Below, one piece after another: positions 24,051-33,929 of a stretch of 64,000 nt of DNA. Both the position numbers and the translations under genes were made by a program. Positions within the stretch are counted from its first letter, which is position 1; each line of letters opens with the position of its first letter. Source of the DNA: Arcuatula senhousia (Eukaryota; Mollusca; Bivalvia; Mytilida; Mytilidae); NCBI GenBank assembly GCA_963971305.1, contig OZ020309.1, positions 7,867,001 to 7,931,000 of the forward strand, written 5' to 3'. The notes under the pieces were generated by a model, which saw only the letters and a list, made by a program, of their open reading frames with translations, did no database searches and was not told the origin of the DNA.

Positions 24051-25627
24051 TTATTGGTTTCTTGAAGATCAAATATATGTATACTGAGTTCATAAAGGTA
24101 CTGAGGGTTATTATAGTTATGCCGTACATACTAAGCCAAATCAAAGTAACTGACAGTACAAACACGTGCTAAAACAACATTACAAGGGCGACTAAAAACA
24201 ACCCAACAAGCGCGTACCTTTGAATGCGTGTACTTTTGCTCAAACGTTTTTACTGCCACGAGTGAACTGTTACAAAATAAGAAAGCGAATAAAATTTTGT
24301 GGTATGTCGAAGTGTATTGCCTAAAACAATAGGAGCTACGGAATGCATCTATAATCTGATCATCAGAACAAACAAATGAATATGTGGTTTTTTTTTCACC
24401 CCCCCCCCCCTTCCGAAAAAAAAAACACAAAAACAAAATATGTCAACACAGCTTAGTCTACCATCAAATGTCCATATGTCTTTTGCTATCAGGATGATTT
24501 TGATAAAAGTAAATAAAAGATAAGTGTAATTTATTGACATCTTGCAGCGCAGAGTGGACCCAACAAATTAACATGTGTTTACTAGACCTGATAACAGAAG
24601 ATAAACTACCATCACCCAAAAACTTACAATTGATAATTAAAGGCATCTTTGTATAATATATTTTCTCTATAAACACAATATGCTAGTAAATTTTAAACCA
24701 CTGTTTAAATCAAAATTTAAAATATCTATATAAAATATAGAATAAATCGAAAAGCTTGTAAATAGATACAATTAAGATTGCAAGTTTTAGCTATCTAAAT
24801 TAAATTGATCAATTTTAATTATTATTTTTTTATTTCACAATACACATTACTAGATTTATTATATACATGTATATCACCATTCGTTCATTTTCAAGTTTTG
24901 GGTACATATTCATGTTACACCGTAAATTGCAATTATTGACAACACTTTAAACTCTTAAAACATTTAAATTTTGAATTTTTAAAAAATGATAAGGTTAATT
25001 TCATTACACAAAATTAATATATCAGTAAAATATGCCACAAAGAAAACAAAGCGAATAAAAGTACATTTTTGTGCGTTGTAAATAATTTTCTAACAAACCT
25101 TCCTGTTAATTGAAAAGTGATATAGCTACAGGTATTGTAAACTAACAACGACCAGAAATTCTCCATTTTCAAATGATCAGGGGACCACCAAATATTACTT
25201 TATGATTATGTTTTTTACATCATTGAAAAGATAAATATTTGAAGAACATTGCCAGACGTGGGAAAAAATCGTGACATGAATATCGAATTTAATATGACGC
25301 TTTTCCTGAACCCAGTAGTTCATACTTTATAATGAACTTAATGTGGAAATCGTCAATTTTAAAGTCATTTTTCAAACTAATAGGGAACCGCCAAATATTC
25401 ACTTACAGAAATATTTTTTACATCAACATATTTCTAAATTTAGACGTTTTTGACTGGACGTGGGAAAATATTCACGGAGTAATAATGTATTTGAAGTAAA
25501 ACAAATTGTGACCACGATTGGAATTTTCTCATATAAATCAATGTTAAATATTATCGGCGAAACGGCCATCGTGCGATAGTAATAAATAACGAGGCCCCCG
25601 CTGAGCTGTCCCATATTCTTATGTATG
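24051..25627. other. Right end of the 13.1-kb insertion
   Basis: No gene is seen. Two diverged direct repeats of about 240 bp can be traced at 25140-25370 and 25370-25600, sharing 'CGCCAAATATT'-type and 'GACGTGGGAAAA' segments. The end at about 25605-25627 forms the inverted terminus. Confidence 0.4.
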
Positions 25628-26248
25628 AACCGAGTATCATTTCAATCAAATCGAATGACCTCATTTTTTAAATTTTTTCTATATTTAATAATAACATTTT
25701 TTTCTATAATAGAATAGCATGGGTAACACATTGCGTAATATACTCCCCATAGAATCTAACAAGTGCAACGTCTGTCTTAATACTTTTAAGGGGAATGTCC
25801 GATCTCATTTTGAATTTTATTTTACCTACCTTGAACATTTCAGTGACGATCTACGGCCTCGTGGCATAACATGCCTTAAAATTGACCTTTTATATTTTTT
25901 CTAAAAGCGATCTTGTGACTTGAAAGGCTTTCCTGTGATTGCTCTCATATTCAGAAAACGAACATTGTGAATAGATTAAAGTTTAAACGGGAATATATAA
26001 GCATATCGATCACCAATGCCTGTGTATACATGTCAAAAGAATAGACGTACAGTTCTTAGAAGAGGATATTGCAGATGCAGAGAGTTAAATAATATCATAC
26101 AATTTGCAGTAGCCAACTCAATTCACTTAATGTCGGTCATTCTAAGAGGAAAAGTCGATAATAATGGGCTGGTAGTGTTACATTTCCCATTGCACAAGAC
26201 ATCGATGTCTTACTCAATTTTTTATTTTCAAAGAATCATCCTGAAAAC
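25628..26248 (+). pseudogene. PHYHIP-like copy 3: flank and 5' part of exon 1
   Basis: The upstream flank (25628-26129) is nearly identical to 6079-6579. Exon 1 starts at ATG 26130 and is cut after about 119 bases by the 23.5-kb element. Its 3' part resumes at 49797. The piece has lost the same 12 bases as copy 2 and is frameshifted, so it was probably already dead when the insertion arrived. Confidence 0.7.
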
Positions 26249-26400
26249 AACGGGCTGAAGTTAGCTTATTATTCATTTTTCTTTATTCATTTTTCAATAA
26301 TGAATAATGACTTGGTTCATTATTCATTATTCATATTTTTATTTGAATAATGAAAAATGAAATAAGTTAAAGTTCATTATTCATATGAAAAATGAAAAAT

Positions 26401-26881
26401 GAAAAATCATAGATGAGTTACCTCATGGAAAATATTTTTTTCTTAAAATCAAGACAACTCATAAAACTTTTTTGTACGATTTCACTATCAAAGCGCGTGC
26501 CATGATGTACAAATAATGAATAAAATGTTATCATTCCTTTATCATACACTGTTCGAAAGTAACACAAAAATTATTTATTTTAATGAAGAGCGAAAAAATT
26601 GTAACAAGTGAAAAAAAATCACTATTCTGTTTTGCATCGGGACTTGCCTCCCGACTGGTACGTACGCTGGAAACCTCGAGCTATACCCTTAAGTGTCTTT
26701 TTTTTTATATACATGTACATATTCTCATCAAGAAATTTAGCTTGGTGCTGGAAATCACATTTTTATACTTGTTTGACAAGTAAAGATAATATATTTGCAA
26801 AACAACAAATTTACGATAACCGATGTCATTTTAGCAAAAGACGTTATCGATCTTCTGAGTTAAAAAAAAAAAAAAAAGTAT
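26401..26881. other. Left interior of the 23.5-kb element, no gene seen
   Basis: AT-rich sequence that includes a run of A near 26865. No supported reading frame. Confidence 0.4.
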
Positions 26882-27603
26882 TAACTTCCCCCCTTTCTTT
26901 CAATCCGTTGGGGACTAGGGGGATCTAGAAGGGGGATGAGTGGCCTACAATCCCCACCCGGTGGGATATGGGGCAACTCTTCAGGTCGGATTCGGTAATC
27001 GTCCGAAAATGTCATTATATACAATAAACGGGCCTGCATAGGTATATAAGAAATGGTTCTCAACTTCCCCCCTTTCTTTCAATCCGTTGGGGACTAGGGG
27101 GATCTAGAAGGGGGATGAGTGGCCTACAATCCCCACCCGGTGGGATATGGGGCAACTCTTCAGGTCGGATTCGGTAATCGTCCGAAAATGTCATTATATA
27201 CAATAAACGGGCCTGCATAGGTATATAAGAAATGGTTCTCAACTTCCCCCCTTTCTTTCAATCCGTTGTGGACTAGGGGGATCTAGAAGGGGGATGAGTG
27301 GCCTACAATCCCCACCCGGTGGGATATGGGGCAACTCTTCAGGTCGGATTCGGTAATCGTCCGAAAATGTCATTATATACAATAAACGGGCCTGCATAGG
27401 TATATAAGAAATGGTTCTCAACTTCCCCCCTTTCTTTCAATCCGTTGGGGACTAGGGGGATGAGTGGCCTACAATCCCCACCCGGTGGGATATGGGGCAA
27501 CTCTTCAGGTCGGATTCGGTAATCGTCCGAAAATGTCATTATATACAATAAACGGGCCTGCATAGGTATATAAGAAATGGTTCTCAACTTCCCCCTTTCT
27601 TTC
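26882..27603 (+). repeat. Four near-identical 179-bp tandem repeats
   Basis: Units start at 26882, 27061, 27240 and 27419. The fourth lacks about 14 bp around GATCTAGAAGGGGG, and a short fifth start follows at 27585. Each unit contains the near-palindrome CCCACCCGGTGGGA and ends with GGTATATAAG. The first three units are almost identical, so the expansion or homogenisation is recent. Sixty-residue open frames on the - strand repeat with the unit and are artefacts. Confidence 0.85.
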
Positions 27604-28149
27604 TTTTCTACGTCTCCTTGTTCTCGTATAGTGCACTTGTCTCGGGCAGGAATCCTTGCCAAGCTTTTGTTTATCCCAGTCATCTATCTGTTTATTATTC
27701 TTTGTCCAGAAATGTGTTCATAATTTTGAAATTAGTTTTAAATCTTATGTATTGTTCTTTTTAGTCTTGGACCAATGCAAGATGCAATCAGCGACCTCTG
27801 GTAATGTTGACGACTGCTGGCTGTTTTTCATTTTGATTCCACATCTCTTTATCGTCTATAAAATATGTAATTTGTTTCGTGTAGGATTTATTGCGCTGAT
27901 CGGCGCTGGTACGCACCAACACGACCTATCATCATTCAGTTGATACCCAGATTGCATGAAAGCAGATTTATAAATTAATTCAAAAGCACTGACTGATTGT
28001 TAAAACACGACATGATTATGAAATGGTACGTATTTTAAACAAACAAAATTGAAGACTTTATGATTTATTAATCACAAAGAAAAGGGTGTTGCGGCCGGCG
28101 ACGGAACAAACCAACACTACTATACAAATTATATGCTAAAATGTGTTTG
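27604..28149. other. Spacer inside the 23.5-kb element
   Basis: No supported gene. An open frame at 27656-27943 (+) is hydrophobic and has no recognisable domain. Confidence 0.4.
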
Positions 28150-29490
28150 TACGGTGGTACATTTAGGACACTCATTTTTTAGCTCACCTGGCCAAAGGTC
28201 ATGTGAGCTATTGCCATCACTTAACGTCCGTCGTCGTCGTCCGTCGTCGTCGTCGTCGTCGTCCGTCGTCGTCGTCGTTAACTTTTCTTCAAACTTCTTC
28301 TCCTCTGAAACGGCTGCACAGATTCAAACCAAATTTGGTCTGGTGGTACTTTAGGGTATCCCCCACAGAACTGATGTGGGGATTTTCAATTCGTCGAAAA
28401 ACATGGCTGCCGTTGCTAAAAATAGACCAGGGGGGTCAGACTACTGTTTTTGGCTTGTAAATCAAAAAGTATAAGAGATAGATGAAATCTGATGCCACGC
28501 TACTGCTTCAGCATCAAAAGCTCTACAAAAGTCTCCATTAAGTCGAAGTTGTCAGATGACCCCTTATGGGAGTTATGGCCCCTTAAAGGTGAAAAATAGA
28601 GTTTTTGGCCTATAGAATGAAAACTATTGCAGATAGAGAAAAGCTGTTGCTTGCTTAAATGTTCAGCTCATTTAGCTCTACACAAGCCTCCATAGGGTCG
28701 AAGTTGTCAGATGACCCCTTATAGGGGTTACGACCCCTTAAAGGCAAAAAATAGTGTTTTTGGCCTATAGAATGAAAACTATTGCAAATAGAGAAAAGCT
28801 GTTGCTTGCTTAAATGTTCAACTCATTTAGCTCTACAAAAGTCTCCATAAGGTCAAAGTTGTCAGATGACCCCTTATAGGGGTAATGGCCCCTTAAAGGC
28901 AAAAAATAGAGTTTTTGGCCTATAGAATGAAAACTATTGCAGATAGAGAAAAGCTGTTGCTTGCTTAAATGTTCAGCTCATTTAGCTCTACACAAGTCTT
29001 CATATGGTCGAAGTTGTCAGATGACCCCTTATCGGGGTTACAGCCCCTTAAAGGCAAAAAATAGTGTTTTTGGCCTATGGAATGAAAACTATTGCAGATA
29101 GAGAAAAGTTGTTGCTTGCTTAAATGTTCAGCTCATTTAGCTCTACAAAAGTTTCCATAGGGTCAAAGTTGCCAGATGACCCCTTATAGTGGTTACGGCC
29201 CCTTAAAGACAAAAAATAGTGTTTTTGGCCTAAAGAAAGAAAACTTTTGCAGATAGAGAAAAGATGTTGGTTGCTTAAATGTTCAGCTTAATTAGCTCTA
29301 CAAAAGTCTTTTTAGGGTCAAAGTTGTCAGATGACCCCTTTAAGGGGTTATGGCCCTTTAAAGGTGAAAATTAGTGTTTTTTGCTTTGGAATGAAAACTA
29401 TTGCAGATAGAGAAAAGCTTTTTATTGCTTAAACATGCAGCTCATTTATCTATACAAAAGTCCTCAAAGGGTTGACATTAAGACCAGGTG

Positions 29491-30684
29491 AGTAGTATAG
29501 ATGTCCAAAGCTCTTAGCATTTCTCAGGTGGATTGGTGGATTAGGGGCTTTTGCGCAGGCGTATGACGTCACAGCCGGTTCCGGTTGGCCATCTTGGATC
29601 CCGGCGGCCATATTGGATCACGTGACTTCCGGTTCCGCCATCTTGGATGACGTATTTCCGGTCATTTCCGGTTTAAGAAGGGGAAATAATTTTCCCGCCA
29701 AAAAGTTTAAATTCCGCCAATTTTTAAAATTTCATATCTTTCTTATTCCTTGTCCGTTTTCATTCCGGTTTGTTGCATTGTCTTGGGTAAGACAATGTCT
29801 TTCCGATGATGTCCATTGTGTTGGTGGTCATTAGGGGCTTGACCATCAGGTGACCATTTCTTAATTCTATTCAAAGGTGGGGTTGTTGTATATCATTAGA
29901 CAGCTTTTAAGGTCTAGAGGTTGATTCTGAGCTTTTTGTGCTGGTAAGGGTCAGGGGTCTCTCAGGATTTGACCCCAAAGTAACCTTTTTTCTTGTTGCT
30001 TACTATACATGTAATATGTCTTTGTTTCACCTGTGGGGACTAGTCGAAGGGAAGTAACTCGTGGCTTTTTAAGGGTGTTTTAGTAAATAGGTAATGTTTT
30101 GTCTGGATTTGGGTGAATAAGGCTTATGGTAATCGTTTTCTATTGTTTCATTTGGCGTTATGGATAACAAGTCGAATATCAGTTCCGATGCTTTATTATA
30201 GTAAAAGGTTTCAATCTTCATCCTCATCACTCTCCTCGTCCAATTTGAACTGTTTTATCTTCGCATCTAACAGGTACTTTCTCTTCTCGGTAGCGTATTT
30301 CCAGGACTCTTCATATTCATTATCCTCGTCATCTCTCAGTCGTTTTGCGGTCTCTTTGATCGTCTTGTGAACTGGATCTCGTGCCATTTCCATTTGCCAC
30401 ATAATGTTAGAGACGTAACGATTCTTTAGACCTTCTCTATAAAGCGGTAACATATCCCTTTCTGTTTTCGCTACTGCATCTTTGTCCAAGTAGCCACGGT
30501 CCGTGTATTCATTCACTTTCTTTTCGTAGTCGTCCTTGTATAAGACCAGCACGTCTCCTATAAAGTGGTCCCACGGATCCATTCTTTTCTCCTGCGTAAG
30601 TTTCTTCGTCTTCAGACAAGTCGTCACTCGTTTTGGATTCCGTATCCGTGTCGTCGTCCTCCTCTTCCCTATCCCATTCATCCA
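29491..30684 (+). repeat. Left arm (TIR) of the palindromic element
   Basis: It pairs with 32710-33884 in inverse orientation. It holds the 3' part of the zinc-finger gene on the - strand. Outside the gene, a GC-rich stretch at about 29570-29670 has repeated 'CCATCTTGGATC', 'GGCCATATTGGATC' and 'TTCCGGT' motifs, including CCAT-type YY1-like boxes and ACGTCA/ACGTGA boxes. That looks like a possible promoter or enhancer near the element tip. The ORF at 29613-29834 is not supported. Confidence 0.7.
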
Positions 30685-30793
30685 ATAACGGCCACTGTGA
30701 CTCTTCCATTTTCGTTGGGTGCTTCAACTCTTGATGTCTCTTTAGGTTGTAATGTTTCTTTGTTCTGAAGCCGCATTCGTCGCAGTGGTACAT
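30211..30793 (-). pseudogene. C2H2 zinc-finger / acidic / helical protein, frameshifted (left arm)
   Basis: The gene begins at ATG 30793 with one C2H2 finger (CDECGF, Cys-x2-Cys-x12-His-x4-His with the linker HYNLKRHQELKH). An acidic Asp/Glu-rich stretch follows in the same frame to about 30583. A +1 shift there, near GGAGAAAAGAATGG, is needed to continue into the second half, 30582-30211. That half begins MDPWDHFIGDVL and has predicted helices, an YKDDYEKKVNEY segment, 'DPVHKTIKETAKRLRDDED', 'YATEKRKYLLD' and an acidic tail. Single-finger proteins with an acidic linker and DPW-type helical C-terminus recur as uncharacterised proteins in invertebrate genomes; I recall the pattern but cannot name a function. 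The same shift occurs in the right arm. Confidence 0.6.
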
Positions 30794-31205
30794 CCTTCTT
30801 CTTTGACGTCTGATCGTCTTTTGACAAAAAGTCTTTCATCTTTTTCATTTTATATACACTTCTTGAAAAGAGTAATATCTTTTTGACGTCCTTAACCTCA
30901 CTGATGTCTGTTGATTCTCCATGTTCTTTGAAGAAAGCTTTTCTTAATTCCGATAGACTCGGTCTACTATACTTGAGGAACCATGCTTTATACACTCGCC
31001 ATTGTTGATATATTTTCTGACAATCTTTGCAAGGTACATCAACTTTTGATTTGTAAAACTTGCTGATGGGTTTTGGTTTTTTACATTTACGACATTTTCG
31101 TTTGGCGGGGTCTGGTTCTATATCCATCTTACATGTACTACATAACCGTCCTTCCTTGTCATGTACTACATCCATTTTACGTGTGCACAGTTTGATTTTT
31201 TTCAA
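30678..31205 (-). CDS. Cys-rich ORF upstream of the zinc finger
   Basis: The ORF gives 175 codons, and about the first 138 look genuine. Three Cys-x2-Cys pairs (CSTC, CRKC, CKDC) lie in the first 60 residues, as in zinc-ribbon or HNH-associated proteins ('KPISKFYKSK' between the pairs). A Lys-rich helical stretch follows. After about 30793 the frame overlaps the C2H2 frame by about 116 bases, and the composition suggests out-of-frame read-through. It is either the N-terminal half of one larger protein joined by a +1 shift, or a separate overlapping gene. It lies only in the unique centre and extreme inner arm, so there is one copy. Confidence 0.5.
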   Translation of the reverse strand: MKKIKLCTRKMDVVHDKEGRLCSTCKMDIEPDPAKRKCRKCKKPKPISKFYKSKVDVPCKDCQKIYQQWRVYKAWFLKYSRPSLSELRKAFFKEHGESTDISEVKDVKKILLFSRSVYKMKKMKDFLSKDDQTSKKKDVPLRRMRLQNKETLQPKETSRVEAPNENGRVTVAVIG

Positions 31206-31265
31206 ACAACTGACTAAATGGTTTACTTCTTTTTATTTTAAAACATCATTAACCAATGATCGTTC

Positions 31266-31990
31266 GTGACCAGGTCACGTGATCCCCTCCATTCCACCTT
31301 TAATTTGGCTCTTTTGCAGCTCATTTTGCTCTTTCGCTGCTCATCTTGCTCTTTTGCTGCTCATCTTGCTCTTTTGCAGCTCATCTTGCTCTTTTCCCTG
31401 CTCATTTGGCTCTTTACCTTGGTCATTTGGCTCTTTTGCTGCTCATCTTGCTCTTTTCCTTGCTCATTTGGCTCTTTTGCAGCTCATTTTGCTCTTTCGC
31501 TGCTCATCTTGCTCTTTTGCTGCTCATCTTGCTCTTTTGCAGCTCATCTTGCTCTTTTCCCTGCTCATTTGGCTCTTTACCTTGCTCATTTGGCTCTTTT
31601 GCTGCTCATCTTGCTCCTTTGCTGCTTTTCGCATCTTTAACTACACCAGCAGCAGCAGCCGTTTCACCCCTTTATATTTACTTAAGCAGCAGCAGCAGCC
31701 ATTTTACCCCTTATATTTACTTAAGCAGCAGCAGCAGCCATTTCACCCCTTTATATTTACTTAAGCAGCAGCAGCAGCCATTTTACCCCTTATATTTACT
31801 TAAGCAGCAGCAGCAGCCATTTCACCCCTTTATATTTACTTAAGCAGCAGCAGCAGCCATTTTACCCCTTATATTTACTTGCAGCAGCAGCAGCAGCCAT
31901 TTCACCCCTTATATTTACTTAAGCAGCAGCAGCCATTTCACCCCTATCTTTCCTTAATCAGCAGCAGCTTCAATATCCACCCCTTTTCCA
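31266..31990 (+). repeat. Two minisatellites in the centre of the palindromic element
   Basis: At 31310-31635 there is a unit of about 19 bp, 'GCTCATCTTGCTCTTTT', with variants. At about 31660-31975 there is a unit of about 42 bp made of (CAG)4 plus 'CCATTTCACCCC' and 'TTATATTTACTTAAG', repeated about eight times. Both stay open in several frames, producing long leucine-rich or 'YLLKQQQQPF' frames that are not genes. Confidence 0.75.
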
Positions 31991-32709
31991 CACCAAGAAC
32001 AGACGCTTCCTTGTGTGTATTAAGAGTTACTGTTTAACCCCCTCCTGTAACTTAGGACACAGCACTTTTCTGTGTTACTCTTCCTTTAGCTCGGGACTTC
32101 AGGTCAAAATGTACTTTTAATTTCCCATAGACTCCTATGTTAAATTTTCTTGGCGATCTACGCGACACCTGTCACCTCCAGAACTCTAACAGTAAAGTCA
32201 TGTGCAGTCATGCGTAACGGTTCCCGATTCTTCTTAATTTTACTCCCAACCAGTTCATTTTGCACTTGATGACCCCATGTCTTCTAACCGGTTCAAACCG
32301 GTTTCTTCGTTTCTATTTTTAGCCCTTACCCCTTTCTAACCCTAACCCTATGTCTCCATTCTTTGTTTTATTTTTAACCCTGACCCCATTCTAACCCTAA
32401 CTTCTAATTCTTATCTTCACTCTTAGCCCTAATGCATTGTCTTTCTTCTAACTCTAACTCTAACTCTAATCTTCAACCCTAACCCTAACTCTCTTCTAAC
32501 TCTAGCTCTAATCTTTAACCCTAACTCTCTTCTAACTCTAACTCTAATCTCTAACACTAACCCTAACTCTAATCTCTTTTCTAGCCCTAACCCTAACTCT
32601 TTTCTAACCCTAACTCTAACTTTCTTGTAATCTAATCTTTAACTCTGACCTTAACTCTAACCTTTTCTCTCTTTAACACATTCTAGTCCTCTTCTTTTTA
32701 GCACGTTTT
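31991..32709 (+). repeat. Unique spacer and degenerate telomere-like repeat
   Basis: Sequence at 31991-32320 shows nothing recognisable. From about 32325 to 32690 it is dominated by CTAACCCTAA, CTAACTCTAA and AACCCTAACTCT variants: a degenerate TAACCC/TAACTC array in one orientation, with exact CCCTAACCCTAA stretches. Animal telomeres are (TTAGGG)n, and the complementary strand is (CCCTAA)n. The array stops about 20 bp before the right arm. Confidence 0.7.
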
Positions 32710-33180
32710 TGGATGAATGGGATAGGGAAGAGGACGACGACACGGATACGGAATCCAAAACGAGTGACGACTTGTCTGAAGACGAAGAAACTTACGCAGG
32801 AGAAAAGAATGGATCCGTGGGACCACTTTATAGGAGACGTGCTGGTCTTATACAAGGACGACTACGAAAAGAAAGTGAATGAATACACGGACCGTGGCTA
32901 CTTGGACAAAGATGCAGTAGCGAAAACAGAAAGGGATATGTTACCGCTTTATAGAGAAGGTCTAAAGAATCGTTACGTCTCTAACATTATGTGGCAAATG
33001 GAAATGGCACGAGATCCAGTTCACAAGAAGATCAAAGAGACCGCAAAACGACTGAGAGATGACGAGGATTATGAATATGAAGAGTCCTGGAAATACGCTA
33101 CCGAGAAGAGAAAGTACCTGTTAGATGCGAAGATAAAACAGTTCAAATTGGACGAGGAGAGTGATGAGGATGAAGATTGA
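32710..33180 (+). pseudogene. Right-arm partial copy of the zinc-finger gene
   Basis: The arm starts at the inverse of 30684, so this copy lacks the Cys-rich part and the C2H2 finger. It keeps the acidic stretch in one frame (about 32710-32808) and the helical domain in another (from MDPW at about 32809 to the stop at 33180), with the same +1 shift. It lacks one 3-bp codon of the left copy in the Arg/Thr region and has a few substitutions (for example DPVHKK for DPVHKT). It is transcribed away from the centre, like the left copy. Confidence 0.65.
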
Positions 33181-33884
33181 AACCTTTTACTATAATAAAG
33201 CATCGGAACTGATATTCGACTTGTTATCCATAACGCCAAATGAAACAATAGAAAACGATTACCATAAGCCTTATTCACCCAAATCCAGACAAAACATTAC
33301 CTATTTACTAAAACACCCTTAAAAAGCCACGAGTTACTTCCCTTCGACTAGTCCCCACAGGTGAAACAAAGACATATTACATGTATAGTAAGCAACAAGA
33401 AAAAAGGTTACTTTGGGGTCAAATCCTGAGAGACCCCTGACCCTTACCAGCACAAAAAGCTCAGAATCAACCTCTAGACCTTAAAAGCTGTCTAATGATA
33501 TACAACAACCCCACATTTGAATAGAAATAAGAAATGGTCACCTGATGGTCAAGCCCCTAATGACCACCAACACAATGGACATCATCGGAAAGACATTGTC
33601 TTACCCAAGACAATGCAACAAACCAGAAGGAAAACGGACAAGGAATAAGAAAGATATGAAATTTTAAAAATTGGCGGAATTTAAACTTTTTGGCGGGAAA
33701 ATTATCTCCCCTTCTTAAACCGGAAATGACCGGAAATACGTCATCCAAGATGGCGGAACCGGAAGTCACGTGATCCAAGATGGCCGCCGGGATCCAAGAT
33801 GGCCAACCGGAACCGGCTGCGCAAAAGCCCCTAATCCACCAATCCACCTGAGAAATGCTAAGAGCTTTGGACATCTATACTACT
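32710..33884 (-). repeat. Right arm (TIR) of the palindromic element
   Basis: Inverse of 29491-30684. An internal deletion of about 18 bp around 33820, relative to the left arm, removes the sequence containing GTATGACGTCACA. Otherwise the arms differ by scattered single bases, so they were copied or homogenised recently. Confidence 0.7.
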
Positions 33885-33929
33885 CAGGTGAGCGATTCAG
33901 GCTCCTGGGAGCCTCTTGTTTATTTTTAT

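Larger units (their letters stand above)
12523..25627. mobile_element. 13.1-kb insertion with imperfect inverted ends
   Basis: The edges are set by comparison with the uninterrupted sequence at about 6070-6085. The left end begins CATGTACAAGAATATGAG. The right end, inverted, reads CATACATAAGAATATGGG, giving an imperfect TIR of about 22 bp. No clear target duplication is present; at most the AA on each side is duplicated. No transposase frame is visible. Most of the length is a second element, 12665-22014. The class is unknown. Confidence 0.55.
29491..33884. mobile_element. 4.39-kb palindromic element with Polinton/Maverick-type ends
   Basis: The element starts AGTAGTATAGATGTCC and ends with the exact inverse, GGACATCTATACTACT. 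CAGGTG flanks both sides (29485-29490 and 33885-33890). A 6-bp duplication, 5'-AG termini and long TIRs are the diagnostic trio described for Polintons. Arms are 29491-30684 (1194 bp) and 32710-33884 (1175 bp), nearly identical apart from about 18 bp missing from the right arm after GCGCAG. The central 2 kb is unique. None of the core Polinton genes (DNA polymerase B, integrase, packaging ATPase, protease, capsid) is present, so it is a deletion derivative. It carries a zinc-finger gene transcribed outward and a partial second copy. Confidence 0.65.
28181..33920 (-). mobile_element. HINE-like mollusc repeat (- orientation) carrying a nested insertion
   Basis: The left end AGCTCACCTGGCCAAAGGTC and right end GAGCGATTCAGGCTCCTGGG..CTCTTGTT are the inverse of the ends of the + element at 40381-42345. 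GTCGTC-rich sequence follows the left end. About six tandem units of about 155 bp with 'CAGATGACCCCTTATAGGGG' lie at 28500-29480. The palindromic element 29491-33884 sits inside, leaving only 36 bp of the repeat beyond it. The outside edges join cleanly with no target duplication, as the opposite arm of the 10.1-kb element shows. Confidence 0.65.

Noticed and set aside
26881..27683. Repeated 60-codon frames on the - strand
   Set aside because: They repeat with the 179-bp unit and overlap unit borders; no protein-like conservation beyond the DNA repeat.
31266..31843. Overlapping leucine-rich frames resembling membrane proteins
   Set aside because: They arise from the 19-bp GCTCATCTTGCTCTTTT minisatellite and the 42-bp CAG-containing minisatellite, and are open in three frames at once.
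32325..32690. True chromosome end or telomere
   Set aside because: The array is short, degenerate, internal and bounded by the arm of a mobile element.
29491..33884. Simple assembly palindrome or chimeric read artefact
   Set aside because: The arms differ by an 18-bp gap, a codon and scattered bases, the centre is unique, and a target duplication flanks the whole, so a real element is more likely.
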